Below are positions 43,835-55,300 of a DNA stretch of 64,000 bases, in pieces. Position numbers and translations under genes: made by a program. Origin of the DNA: Anaeramoeba ignava (Eukaryota > Metamonada > Anaeramoebidae); assembly GCA_028826165.1 (NCBI GenBank), contig JAPDFW010000033.1, forward strand, positions 682,001-746,000. Reading direction: 5' to 3'. Position 1 is the stretch's first letter. Every line of letters begins with the position of its first letter. The notes beneath the pieces are model-generated. The model was not told where the DNA came from, did not search any database, and saw only the letters and a list, made by a program, of their open reading frames with translations.

Positions 43835-46800
43835 TTAATTCAAATTGATATTTTCTTGAATTGTTTTTCTTTTGAGTTCTTTTTTCTTGGTTTCCAAAAC
43901 TAAATCAATTATTGAATTTGGATTTAATTGAAAATAATCTTTTAAATCCTCAAGTTCATGAATAATTTTTTGATTAAGTTCTTTTGTTTCATCAAATTCA
44001 TCGTGATAAAGAAAATAGATTAATTGATTCAATGCTTGAAAAGATTTTCCACTTTGATCACGAACTTCTTTTGATTGGTCTTTGACATTCAAGAACATTC
44101 CTTTAAATAATCTGCTTCTTATGATTAAAATTAATTTATGAACTTTAATTGCATTTTGATTTTCATTTTGATTTTGATTTTCATCTTCAATTTGAATTTC
44201 ATTTTGATTTTCTTGACCAATTATTGTGAAATCCTTTGAATCATTTTCATCTTGGAATAAATGATGAAAATCTTGGAGTATTCCCTTTCTTCCCTTTTTG
44301 GTTTTAATCCAATTTGAGTCTAATCCAGTTTCTTCAAAGATAATTTCCATTCTCTCTTGTTTTTCAATTAAATCAAGAGCTTCCTCTTCTTTTTTGGTTT
44401 TTGAGATTGGATTTTTGAAAATGTATTTTTGTTGGTAAAATTTCTTAAAATCAAGAAATCCAGTGTATAGAAAATTCAAGGCAAATTGGACGTCTTCTTG
44501 AGGCTTTTCCTTGCAAATATCAATGAATTTTTGCAATTTTTTGCTCTTCGTTATTGAATCTTGTTAAAAGAATCATTTTGTGAGCTTGAAATTTGGAATC
44601 ATCTTTGGATTCAATTTCCAAATCGGAAAAAATATGAGATTTTAATAAACGATTCATATCTTGATTGATTGCATAAATTTGAGTGAACAAAGGAATGAAT
44701 TTCTCAATATTTGGATGATTTGAATCAAAAAGATTTGCATCATTCATCAAAAAAAAGTGGATCACTTCTTGATCATATCTTTTTTGGATCGAAAGTGAAA
44801 GAGGAGTTTCTTGTTTTGAATTTTTTGCGTGAATATTTGCGTTTTTGGAAAAAAGAAACTTGATCAACGGAAAAGGTTCTTTTTGTTGGCAAGCGAAATG
44901 CAATGGAGTTTCGTTTTTCTTGTTTTTTGAGTTGATACCGATTCCTTTATCAATGAGAAACTGCGCAATTTCGATTGAGTTGTATTGATTTTGACAAGCA
45001 AAATGCAAAGTTGTATCATTTTCCTTTGTTTTTGAGTTGACATCAGCTTTTTTCTCAATTAAATACTTGACGGAATCAAGTGTGTTGTATCGGCAAACAA
45101 AATGCAATGGCTGGATCTCATCGTTGTTTTGCGCTATTGGATCTGCGCCTTTTTCGATGAGAATTTTCATGGTTTCAAGTGAGTCCTGATGCTGTGAAGC
45201 AAAATGCAATGGTGTTGACTTGAGATTTGTTTTGGAATTAACATTTGCCTTTTTGGATACTAAAAATTTAACAACCTCAAGTGAATTTTCCTGTTGACAA
45301 GCAAAATGCAAAGGTTGGAATTTGTATTTATCTTTCGCATTGATTTCTGCTCCTTTTTCAATAAGAAATTTCACTACTTCAAGTGGATTTTGTTGTTGAC
45401 AGGCAAAATGAAGAGGTGTTTCTTGGTTTTTTTCTTTTGCGTTAACATTTGCCTTTTTGGATACTAAAAATTTAACAACCTCAAGTGAGTCCTGATGCTG
45501 TGAAGCAAAATGCAAAGGTGTTTGAGCGAGTTTTGTTTTGGGATTAACATTTGCCTTTTTGGATACTAAAAATTTAACAACTTCAAGTGAGTTTTGGTAT
45601 TGACAAGCAAAATGCAAAGGTGTTTCTTCTTCTTTTGTTTTGGCGTTAATGTCCGTCTTTTTGGAAACAAGAAACTCAATGATATCAAGTGCATCTTCCT
45701 GTTGGCAGGCAAAATGCAAAGGGGTTTCCAACTTGATATTTTTTGCATTCACATCAGCTCCTTTTGAAACGAGAAATTTGACAATTTCAAGTGAATTTTG
45801 AGGGTTTTGGCAAACAAAATGCAAAGGGGTATCCTGGTTCTTGTTTCTTGAGTTGATGTCTGCTTTTTTCTCAATAAAAAACTTGATCAATTCGAGCGGA
45901 TTCTGTTTTTGGCAAGCAAAATGTAATGGAGTTTCTTCTTCATTAGTTTTTGTGTTCATTTCCGCTCCCTTTTCAACAAGAAACTGAACAACATCAAACG
46001 AATATTGATATTTGCATGCATAATGAAACGGGGTTTCTTTTCTCTTGTTTTGGGCGTTAATGTCTGCTTTTTTCTTAATCAAAAATTTTATCACATCAAA
46101 CGAATTTTTTTGCTGATTTCGACAGGCAAAATGCAAAATGGATTCATCTTCATTTGTTTTTGCCTTCAAATCGGCTCCTTTTCCGATTAAGTATTTGATA
46201 ATCCCGAGCGAATTTTGATACTCACAAGCATAATGCAAAGGTGTTTTTGATTTCAACGCTTTTTCGTTGATTTCAAGTCCGTTTTGGACGAGAAATTTGA
46301 CAATTTGGATCGAGTTTTGCTGCTGATTTTGACAAGCAAAATGAAGTGCTGTTTCTTCGTTTTTTGTTTCTGCATTTAAATCGGCTCCTTTCTCAATGAG
46401 ATATTGAACAACCTCGAGGGAATTGCACTGGCAAGCGAAATGGAAGGGTTTTTTTTTCCAATAAGTTTCCGGATTGATTTGGAACTCTTTTTCAATGAAG
46501 AATTTAACAACATCAAGTGTGTTTTGATGACAAGCAAAATGGAGAGCTGTTTTCTCCAATTCTGCGCGTGCGTTGATGTCGTGCTTCTTGCGTATTAAAT
46601 ATTGGATCACTTCCAGGGTATTATTCTGGCACGCCAAATGGAACGGCGTTTCTTCATTTGTAGTTTTCTCATTGATATCAATTCCCTCTTTTACAACAAA
46701 TTTAATCACTTCAATCGAGTTTTTCTGGCACGCATAATGCAAGCATGTTTTGTTCTGTTTTGTTGCAATGCGGAGATCGCCTCCTTTTGAGACTAAATAC

Positions 46801-48455
46801 TCGATGATCTCCAGCGAATTTGTGTTGCATGCCAGATGCAATGGTGTTTCTCCGATTGAGTTCTTGTCATTTGGATCAAGTCCTTTTTCCGTTAATAATT
46901 TGATAATTTCAATCGAGTTTTTCTGTTTGCATGCATAATGCAGAAGTGTTTCTTCGCTGGTGTTCTTGGTCTTGATGTTTGCTCCTTTTTCCACAATTAA
47001 TTGAATCATTTCAAGTGAGTTTTTTTCGCATGCAAAATGAAGAGCGGTTTTTTCTTGGTCGGTTTTTGCATTTATATCGCCTGCGCTATTGATCAAAAAT
47101 TGGATCGGATCAAGTGTATTTTGGTGCATGCAAGCAATATGCAAAGGGGTTTGTTTGTGGTGATTTTTCACATTAATATCCGCTCCTCTCAAAACAAGAA
47201 ACTTGATCATATCAACCGATTCTTCGTTTTGACAAACAAAATGCAGCGCTGTTTGCCCGAATTTGTTCTGTGCATTCAAATCAATTCGTTTCTGAATAAG
47301 AAGCTGTATTGTCTCAAGCGAATTGTTGTTTTGGCATGCAAAATGAAGCGCTGTTTCCTCAAATTTGTTTTTTGCGTTCAAATCAGCTTCCTTTTCAATC
47401 AGAAACTGAATCACTTCAAGCGAGTTATTTTGGCACGCAAAATGCAAAGGTGTTTTGTTATATTTTGTTCTTGCATTGATTTCTGCTCCCTTTTCAATTA
47501 AAAATCTAATGATTTCAAGCGAATTGTTCCAACAAGCAAAATGCAGAGGTGTTTTTTTATCGCTTGTTTGCGAATTTATATCGAATCCTTTTTCAATTAA
47601 AAATTGGATCACCTCAATTGAATTATTCGCTTGACAAGCAAAATGCAACGCATCTTTGTTTGTCTTTGTTTTTGCGTTTAAATCAAGTCCTTTCTCAATC
47701 AAGAACTGAAGAACTTCGACCGAATTGCTTTGACAAGCAAAATGTAACGGTGTTTCTTCAAATTTGTTTTTTGCGTTTAAATCAAGCTCCTTTCCAATTA
47801 AAAACCTAATGATTTCAAGCGAATTGCTTTGGCAGGCATAATGCAGAGATGTCTGCTCATATTTATTTTTCTCACTCAAATCAAGTCCTTTTTCCATCAA
47901 AAATTGAATCACTTGAACCGAGTTATTTTGACAAGCAAAATGCAAATTAGTTTTATTCCACTTTGTTTTTGCATTTAAATCAAGTCCTTTTTCCATCAAA
48001 AACTGAATGGTTTCAAGTGTTTTGTATTGACAAGCAAAATGCAACGCTGTTTCATTATCAATTGTTTTTGCATGAATATCGGCTCCTTTTTCAATCAAAA
48101 ATTGAATGCAGTGATTTTTGTCTTCTGAATCCAAATAAATCATTGCATAATGAAGAGGTGTTTTGTTTTCTTGATCTTGGGCATTGATTTCAACACCGTT
48201 TTCAACTAAAATATTCATCACCTCAATTCCTATATTGTTCATAATTGCCACATGCATCGAATTTCTTTTTGATTTATCAACTGAATTTGGATTTGCTTTT
48301 TTTTTAATAAGAATTTGAATCATTTCTTTTGATACTTTTTTCTCAATTGCAAAATTTAAAATTGGCTTTCCGTTTTTTTTCATGTCTTTTTCCTTAATTT
48401 CCAATTTATTTAGAGACTCAATTTCATTTTTTTCAACAATTTGAAAAAGATCCAT
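43835..48455 (-). CDS. Giant ankyrin-repeat/double-BTB protein
   Basis: About 1,539 residues without introns, allowing one extra A (T-run 44537-44542 on the plus strand) that splits the frame just after KMILLTRFNNEEQK. Residues ~20-1,235 hold roughly 35 ankyrin repeats of 33-36 residues (pattern TPLHFACQNNSLEVIQFLIE, KGADLNAKTK). The C-terminal part has a BTB-like segment (FSDLEIESKDDSKFQAHKMI, then ALNFLYTGFLDFKK) and a second BTB (VHKLILIIRSRLFKGMFLNV, ALNQLIYFLYHDEFD). The beginning (MKKNGKPILNFAIEKKVSKE) matches the gene at 1-1949. The GC content and codon choice are visibly higher than in neighbouring genes (more ATC, GAG, GCG), which may reflect higher expression or slower drift. Likely a scaffold or adaptor; partners unknown. 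Confidence 0.9.
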
Positions 48456-48559
48456 TTTAAACTTAAAAATGAAAAAAAATGAAAAAAAATGAAAAAATTT
48501 TTTTTATTCAAAACAAAACAAAAAAAAATAATCAAAATGAATAAATTTTTTTCTTTTTT
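48456..48559. promoter_or_regulatory. TCATTT cassette before the giant ankyrin-BTB gene
   Basis: aaaaatgaaaaaaaatgaaa repeated to about 48500 reads TTTTTTCATTTTTTTTCATT in the sense of the leftward gene, right next to its ATG at 48455. The remainder is the 3' flank of the G-alpha gene. Confidence 0.5.
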
Positions 48560-51500
48560 TTAAACCATATCAAGTTCTTCTAAAACATTTGATAAAGCTG
48601 TATCCTTAACACATTTAAAAACTCTATCAATATTTTTTGTATTAACAGCACAAGTTTTAAATGCATAAATTTGTCTTGTTGGATGAGAACTTTGTGAAGA
48701 AATTGTATGAAATTTTTCTTCAATAAATTTTGAAGCTTTTTTATAATCTTTTCCTCCTTTTTTAATTTTTCAATTTTAAATTTTTTCATTTTAAATTTTT
48801 TCATTTTAAATTTTTCTTGATTAATTTAATAAAAAACCTTGATAATCTGGAAAAAATATTGATATATCATTTTCTTCAATTTTTTTCTTGAAAAGATCTT
48901 TTTTATTTAAAAATAAAATTACTGAAGCTTTTGCAAACCAAGTACTTGAACAAATTTCAGAAAAAATGTTAAAAGCTTCCTTTTTTTTTTTCAAAATTTA
49001 AATTTTTAAATTCAAAAAATTTTTCAAAATTAAAATTTATAAATTAACCTCCATTCTATTAACAGAAGAATCTTCTCTTAAACTTTGATCAAATCCTATT
49101 AAAGAGCAACAAAAAAGAACAGAAGTAACACCTTCGAATGAATGAATCCTAAATCATCAAATCAAAATTAAATCAAATTAAATCAAAATTAAAATTAAAT
49201 CAAAATTAAATTTAAAATTAAATCAATATTAAATATTAAATCAAAATTAAATCAATATTAAATCAAAATTAAATCAAAATTAAATTAAAATTAAATCAAA
49301 ATTAAAATTAAAATTAAAATCAATATTAAATCAAAATTAAATCAATATTAAATCAAAATTAAATCAAATTAAATCAAAATTAAAATTAAAATTAAATCAA
49401 TATTTAATCAATATTAAATCAATATTAAATCAATATTAAATCAAAATTAAATCAAAATTAAATCAATATTAAATCAATATTAAATCAAAATTAAATCAAA
49501 ATTAAATCAAAATTAAATCAAAATTAAATCAATATTAAATCAATATTAAATCAAAATTAAATCAAAATTAAATCAAAATTAAATCAAAATTAAATCAAAA
49601 TTAAATCAATATTAAATCAATATTAAATCAAAATTAAATCAAAATTAAATCAAAATTAAATCAATATTAAATCAAAATTAAATCAATATTAAATCAATAT
49701 TAAATCAATATTAAATCAAAATTAAATTAATATTAAATCAATATTAAATCAAAATCAATATTAAATCAAAATTAAATCAAATCAATATTAAATCAATATT
49801 AAATCAAAATTAAATCAAAATTAAATCAAAATTAAATCAATATTAAATCAATATTAAATCAAAATTAAATCAAAATTAAATCAATATTAAATCAATATTA
49901 AATCAAAATTAAATCAAAATTAAATCAAAATTAAATCAATATTAAATCAATATTAAATCAAAATTAAATCAAAATTAAATCAAAATTAAATCAAAATTAA
50001 ATCAATATTATATCAAAATTAAATCAATATTAAATCAAAATTAAATCAAAATTAAATCAAAATTAAATCAATATTAAATCAAAATTAAATCAATATTAAA
50101 TCAATATTAAATTAATATTAAATCAAAATTAAATCAATATTTAATTAAAATTAAATCAATATTTAATCAAATTTAATAACCATTTTCTTCTTTCATTCCT
50201 TTGTCCACCAACATCAACCATAACAAAATGAAGTCCATTAACAGTAAATTCTGCTTCTTCAATTCCTGTTGTTTTAACTCTAACACGAAGAATATCTTCT
50301 GTATTTGGTTGATAATCTTCTTCACAAAATCTCATTACATTATTGAAAAAACTTTTTATTTCAAGAATTTAATTATTTTTTCATTGATTTTTAATTAATA
50401 ATAATTGTTTTATTATTTTTCTTTTACTATTCAGCTGAATCATTAATTTGAAATTTTTTATCTCTTAATTTATAAACTTGTTGAATTCCTGGATCATGCC
50501 ATAAATCATTTATCATTGATGCAATTTCGTGAGTTAAAGAATCACAATTTAAAATAGATTTAATTTGAGAAGCAAAATCCTTTTTTTTTTCATTTAAATA
50601 TTTAGTCCAATATTTAATATTTAATATTTTATATTTAATATTTAATATTTAATCCAATATTTAATATTTAATATTTAATATTTAATTTTTATTCCAATAT
50701 TTAATATTTAATATTTTATATCTAATATTTAATCCAATAATTAATATTTAATATTTAATATTTAATATTTAATATTTAATATTTAATATTTAATCCAATA
50801 TTTAATATTTAATATTTAATATTTAATTTAATATTTAATATTTAATTTAATATTTAATATTTAATTTAATATTTAATATTTAATTTAATATTTAATATTT
50901 AATATTTAATCCAATATTTATTATTTATTATTTAATATTTAATATTTAATATTTAATATTTAATATAATATTTAATATTTAATATTTAATATTTAATATT
51001 TAATATAATATTTAATATTTAATTTAATATTTAATTTAATATTTAATATATTTAATATTTAATTTAATATTTAATATTTAATATTTAATTTAATATTTAA
51101 TTTAATATTTAATTTAATATTTAATATTTAATATAACATTTAAATATTTAATCCAATATTTAATATTTAATTTAATATTTAATATTTAATATAATATTTA
51201 ATATAATATTTAATATATAATATTTAATATTTAATATTTAATATTTAATCCAATATTTAATATAAGTTTGTATTAAATTTATTAAAAGGATTCTAATAAA
51301 ACTACTTCATGTTCAATTGGAATTCCAAGTTTATCTGCTGCTTTTATTAATAATTGCATTTCAGAAACACAATTTCGAGGAATAGATATTTTCACTTTTT
51401 CTTGATCTTTTGAATCAAATTGACCATCTTGAAGAATTTTCATTTGTTTAAAAATAGTACTTTTTCCTGATTCTCCAGCTCCTAAAGAAAATTACAACAA

Positions 51501-51755
51501 AGAAAATTACAAAAAAGAAAATTTTAAAGAGAAAATTTAAAGAGAAAATTTAAAGAGAAAATTTAAAGAGATAACAAAATAATTTGAATTTTTTGGTTTA
51601 TCTCATTCATTCTATTTTTTTTTACCTAATAATAATATTTTGGTTTCTCTTTCAATTTTAACTTTATGTTTTTTTAAAATAAATTCAATTTCTTTTGTTC
51701 TTCTCTTTGCTTCTTTTTCTTCTTTTGTTAATAATGAAGAATTAGCACATCCCAT
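48560..51755 (-). CDS. Heterotrimeric G-protein alpha subunit
   Basis: Seven exons (51626-51755, 51306-51481, 50428-50579, 50181-50351, 49049-49148, 48838-48979, 48560-48756) splice to 355 residues, the normal length. N-terminus MGCANSS: Gly2 for myristoylation and Cys3 for palmitoylation. G1: LLLGAGESGKSTIFKQMK. Switch I: ILRVRVKTTGIEEAEFTV, with Arg and Thr for GTP hydrolysis. Switch II: [20 protein letters not shown], with catalytic Gln. G4: ILFLNKKDLF. G5: TCAVNT. All nucleotide-contact motifs are intact, so it should be a working GTPase acting at the plasma membrane with G-protein-coupled receptors. The C-terminal tail (VLEELDMV) lacks the cysteine used by pertussis toxin in Gi/o proteins. 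The exon 2 donor may be 51305 or 51302 (one extra Val). Introns 2 and 4 are satellites. Confidence 0.95.
49149..50180 (-). repeat. Intron 4 of G-alpha, AAATTAAATC / AATATTAAATC repeats
   Basis: 1,032 nt alternating between the 11-mer 'aatattaaatc' and the 11-mer 'aaaattaaatc'. The order of the two variants is not random by eye: runs of each, and repeated higher-order blocks (for example two of one followed by three of the other), suggest block duplications. Confidence 0.88.
50580..51305 (-). repeat. Intron 2 of G-alpha, AATATTTAAT repeats
   Basis: 726 nt of 'aatatttaatatttaat' with 'ttaatccaatatttaat' every 60-150 bp. Acceptor (sense) AAAAAAAAAAG, donor GTAGTT or GTTTTA. A different unit from intron 4 of the same gene. 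Confidence 0.85.
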
Positions 51756-52324
51756 TGATTTATTTATTTTATTTATTGATTTTTAAATTGAAAAAAATGA
51801 GAAAAAAAATGAGAAAAAATGAAAAAAAAAATTTTTCGAATTTTTTATTTTAATTTAAATTTTAATTTTAATTTTAATTTTAATTTTAATTTTAATTTTA
51901 ATTTAAATTTTATTTTAAAAAATTTTCAATAAGAAATTTTAATTTTAATTCTAATTCTAATTTTAATTTTAATTTTAATTTTAATTTTAATTTTAATTTT
52001 AATTTCAATTTTAATTTCAATTTTAATTTTAATTTGAATTTTGATTTTAATTTTAATTTTAATTTTAATTTTAATTTTAATTTTAATTTTAATTTTAATT
52101 TTAATTCTAATTTTAATTTTGGATTTGAAAAGAAAAAAAGAAATTCAACAAACAATAAAAATTTTTTAACAACTCATTATTACAACAAACATTCATCTTC
52201 CCTTTTGCTTTATCAAAAAGCAAAATAAAAAAGAAAATAAAAAAGGAAAAAAAAACATTTTTCATTTTTCATTTTTTTTAATTATTATTTTTATTATTAA
52301 TAATTTTTAGTTTACAAAATAAAA
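51756..52324. promoter_or_regulatory. Divergent G-alpha / kinase intergenic region with TTTTAA repeat
   Basis: 569 bp. TCATTTTTTCTCATTTTTTTTCTC cassettes (sense of G-alpha) lie at 51797-51830. A TTTTAA-type microsatellite occupies about 51850-52125. Bases 52256-52285 read catttttcatttttcatttt in the sense of the kinase gene. Short ORFs here (NFNFNF, KLKLKL) are repeat artefacts. Confidence 0.55.
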
Positions 52325-55300
52325 ATGGTTGATTCAATTGGACCATATTTTCTTGGCGAAAGTTTAGGAGAAGGAAATTTTAGCAAAGTTAGACTTGGAA
52401 TCCACAAATCAACAAAAGAAAAAGTAGCGATCAAAATCATATCAAAACAATTATGTTTATTAGAAGAAACAACAAGAGAGCAAATACAAAAAGAAATATT
52501 CATTTTATGTTTATTGAAGAATCCAAATGTGTTGAGACTTTATGATGTTTATGAAACCGAAAAGGAATTGTTTCTTGTTATGGAATATGCTGATAAATCT
52601 GATCTATTTGTTCGTTTATCAGAAAAAAAAATGTTTACTCCAAATGAAGCTTTAAGATATTTTCAACAATTGATTTTCGGTTTGGAATACTGTCATGCTC
52701 ATCTTGTTGTTCATCGTGATTTGAAACTTGAAAATCTTCTTTTGAATCAAAAAGGTCAATTAAAAATTGGTGATTTTGGTATGGCTAGGCTTATGAAATC
52801 TAATTCTTTATTGGAGACTTCTTGTGGTTCTCCTCATTATGCTTCTCCTGAAGTTATTGAGGTATATCCCCCTTTTTTTATTGATTTTTTTTTTTTTGAT
52901 CTTTTTCTTAATTTTCCCATTTTCATTCACAGATCCAACTTAAAATCAATTAACTTTATAAATTAATTATAATTTTAAATATAATTCTAATTCTAATTCT
53001 AATTCTAATTCTAATTCTAATTTTAATTCTAATTCTAATTTTAATTCTAATTCTAATTCTAATTCTAATTCTAATTCTAATTTTAATTTTAATTTAATTC
53101 TAATTTTAATTCTAATTCTAATTCTAATTCTAATTCTAATTCTAATTCTAATTCTAATTTTAATTCTAATTCTAATTTTAATTTTAATTCTATTTTAATT
53201 TTAATTTTAATTTTAATTCTATTTTTAATTCTAATTATAATTTTAATTTTAATTCTAATTTTAATTTTAATTCTAATTTTAATTCTAATTTTAATTCTAA
53301 TTCTAATTTTAATTTTAATTAATTATTTAAAAAAAAGGGAAAAAGATATGATGGAACTAAATCAGATGTTTGGAGTTGTGGAGTAATTTTATTTACATTA
53401 TTAACAGGAAGACTACCATTTCATGATAACAATGTTGTACAACTTTTCAAAAAGGTTCGAACACGACAATTCATGCTTCCAAAAAATTTATCAAAAGATC
53501 AAGTTGATTTAATTTGTCGAATGTTGACAATAGATCCAGATCGAAGAATATCAATTCCAGAAATTAAACAGCATAAATGGTTCCGTTCTAATTTTCCAGA
53601 CAATTATGAACCACCTAATGTTATTATTAGAAAATCAATTGCAAATTATTATAGTTTATCAACTTCCAATATGGATCTTATTTCTAGTTTTAAAACACTT
53701 AATATTTCTCAAGCTAAAAATCTCCGAAAAATTCTTACTAATCCACAAATTACTCCAGATCATTCTTTGTTTCAAGAATTTCAAGAATTTCCAGAATTAC
53801 AAAATAGCAATTTATTTAGTAAAAATTTAGTGTCCAATTCTTTTATTTAATTTTAATTTTAATTTTATTTTTATTTTTATTAGTCGATGATTCAAGAAAT
53901 CAAGAATCTGTTGAACCACAAAAAAATGGTATTGAATTAGATGTAGATCAAGATAATGTTGCAAAAAAAGAAAATTCAAATGAAATCAAGCACGATGAAT
54001 GGGTTGAAATTGATTTTAATGAATTTCCAAGTAAATAACATTAATAAATATTTAAATATAAAATAAATATTAAATTCAAAATAATTAATCCAAAATAAAC
54101 ATCAAAATAAATATTTAATTCAAAATATATATTCAATTCAAAATAAATATTCAATTCAAAATAAATATTTAATTCAAAATAAATATTTAAATTTAAAATA
54201 AATATTTAATTCAAAAATAAATATTTAATCCAAAATTAATATTAAATTCAAAATAAATATTTAATTCAAAATAAATATTTAATCCAAAATAAATATTTAA
54301 TTCAAAATAAATATAAAAATAAATATTTAATCCAAAATAAATATTTAATTCAAAATAAATATTCAATTCAAAATAAATATAAAATAAATATTTAATTCAA
54401 AATAAATATAAAATAAATATTTAAACCAAAATAAATATTTAAATATAAAATAAATATTTAATTCAAAATAAATATTTAATTCAAAATAAATATTTAATCC
54501 AAAATAAATATTTAATCCAAAATAAATATTTAATACAAAATAAATATTTAATTCAAAATAAATATTCAATTCAAAATAAATATGAGTGATTTGAGGCTGA
54601 TGTGAAAAATTTTTTTTTGTTTATTTTTTTTCCCTTTTTTAATTAAAATTGAACAAGAAATCTCGATAAAAGCCTCAAATTTTGGTGCTTCCTGAGGCAC
54701 GATAAAGGTTTATTTCTTTGAGAATTAGAAAAATTGAATCAAAAAAAATCAATCAAAAATCAATCAAAAATCAATCAAAAAAAAAGAAAAATGAATTAGA
54801 TTCTTGTCAAAGAAAAAAGGAATAGAAAGAGTGATTATTTTTTCTTAATCTTCTCTTGTAAAAATCATCATTGTAAAAGTATCTTCTGTTCTAAAAGGAT
54901 TCACGGGAAATATATGAGCATCACTTATTCCAAAAAAATTTGAACTAGTTTCGGTTTCTAAGATTTCAGTCCAATAATGACCTTCATTGGCATTTCCAAT
55001 ATGGTGTATTGATCCAAGCAATTTCATTTCAGTTTCTTGATTAGGACAACTCTGAAACATGAAAGATTTGACATTGATCTTTTCTTCACATTGAATTTTG
55101 GTTCCAATTCTTGTTGTAGATTGAGTCAAGGAATCATAATAAGTTCTCTTGAAAAAAATAACCAAATATTTAGGAATAGTCAAAAGAGACAATTTAATGG
55201 ATCTTTCTACTTTTTGGTCACAATTTTCACAGTGATAATGTTGAGAGAAATCTAAATCCTTTTCAGCGAAATAATTATCGAGCATTGAAGAAATGCTAAT

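Noticed and set aside
45566-48187. Several 60-150-codon plus-strand ORFs opposite the ankyrin gene
   Set aside because: Antisense shadows of a highly repetitive ankyrin array; no family match and no promoter element in their sense.
50201-50398. 65-codon plus-strand ORF
   Set aside because: It lies antisense to G-alpha exon 4, which encodes switch I and II.
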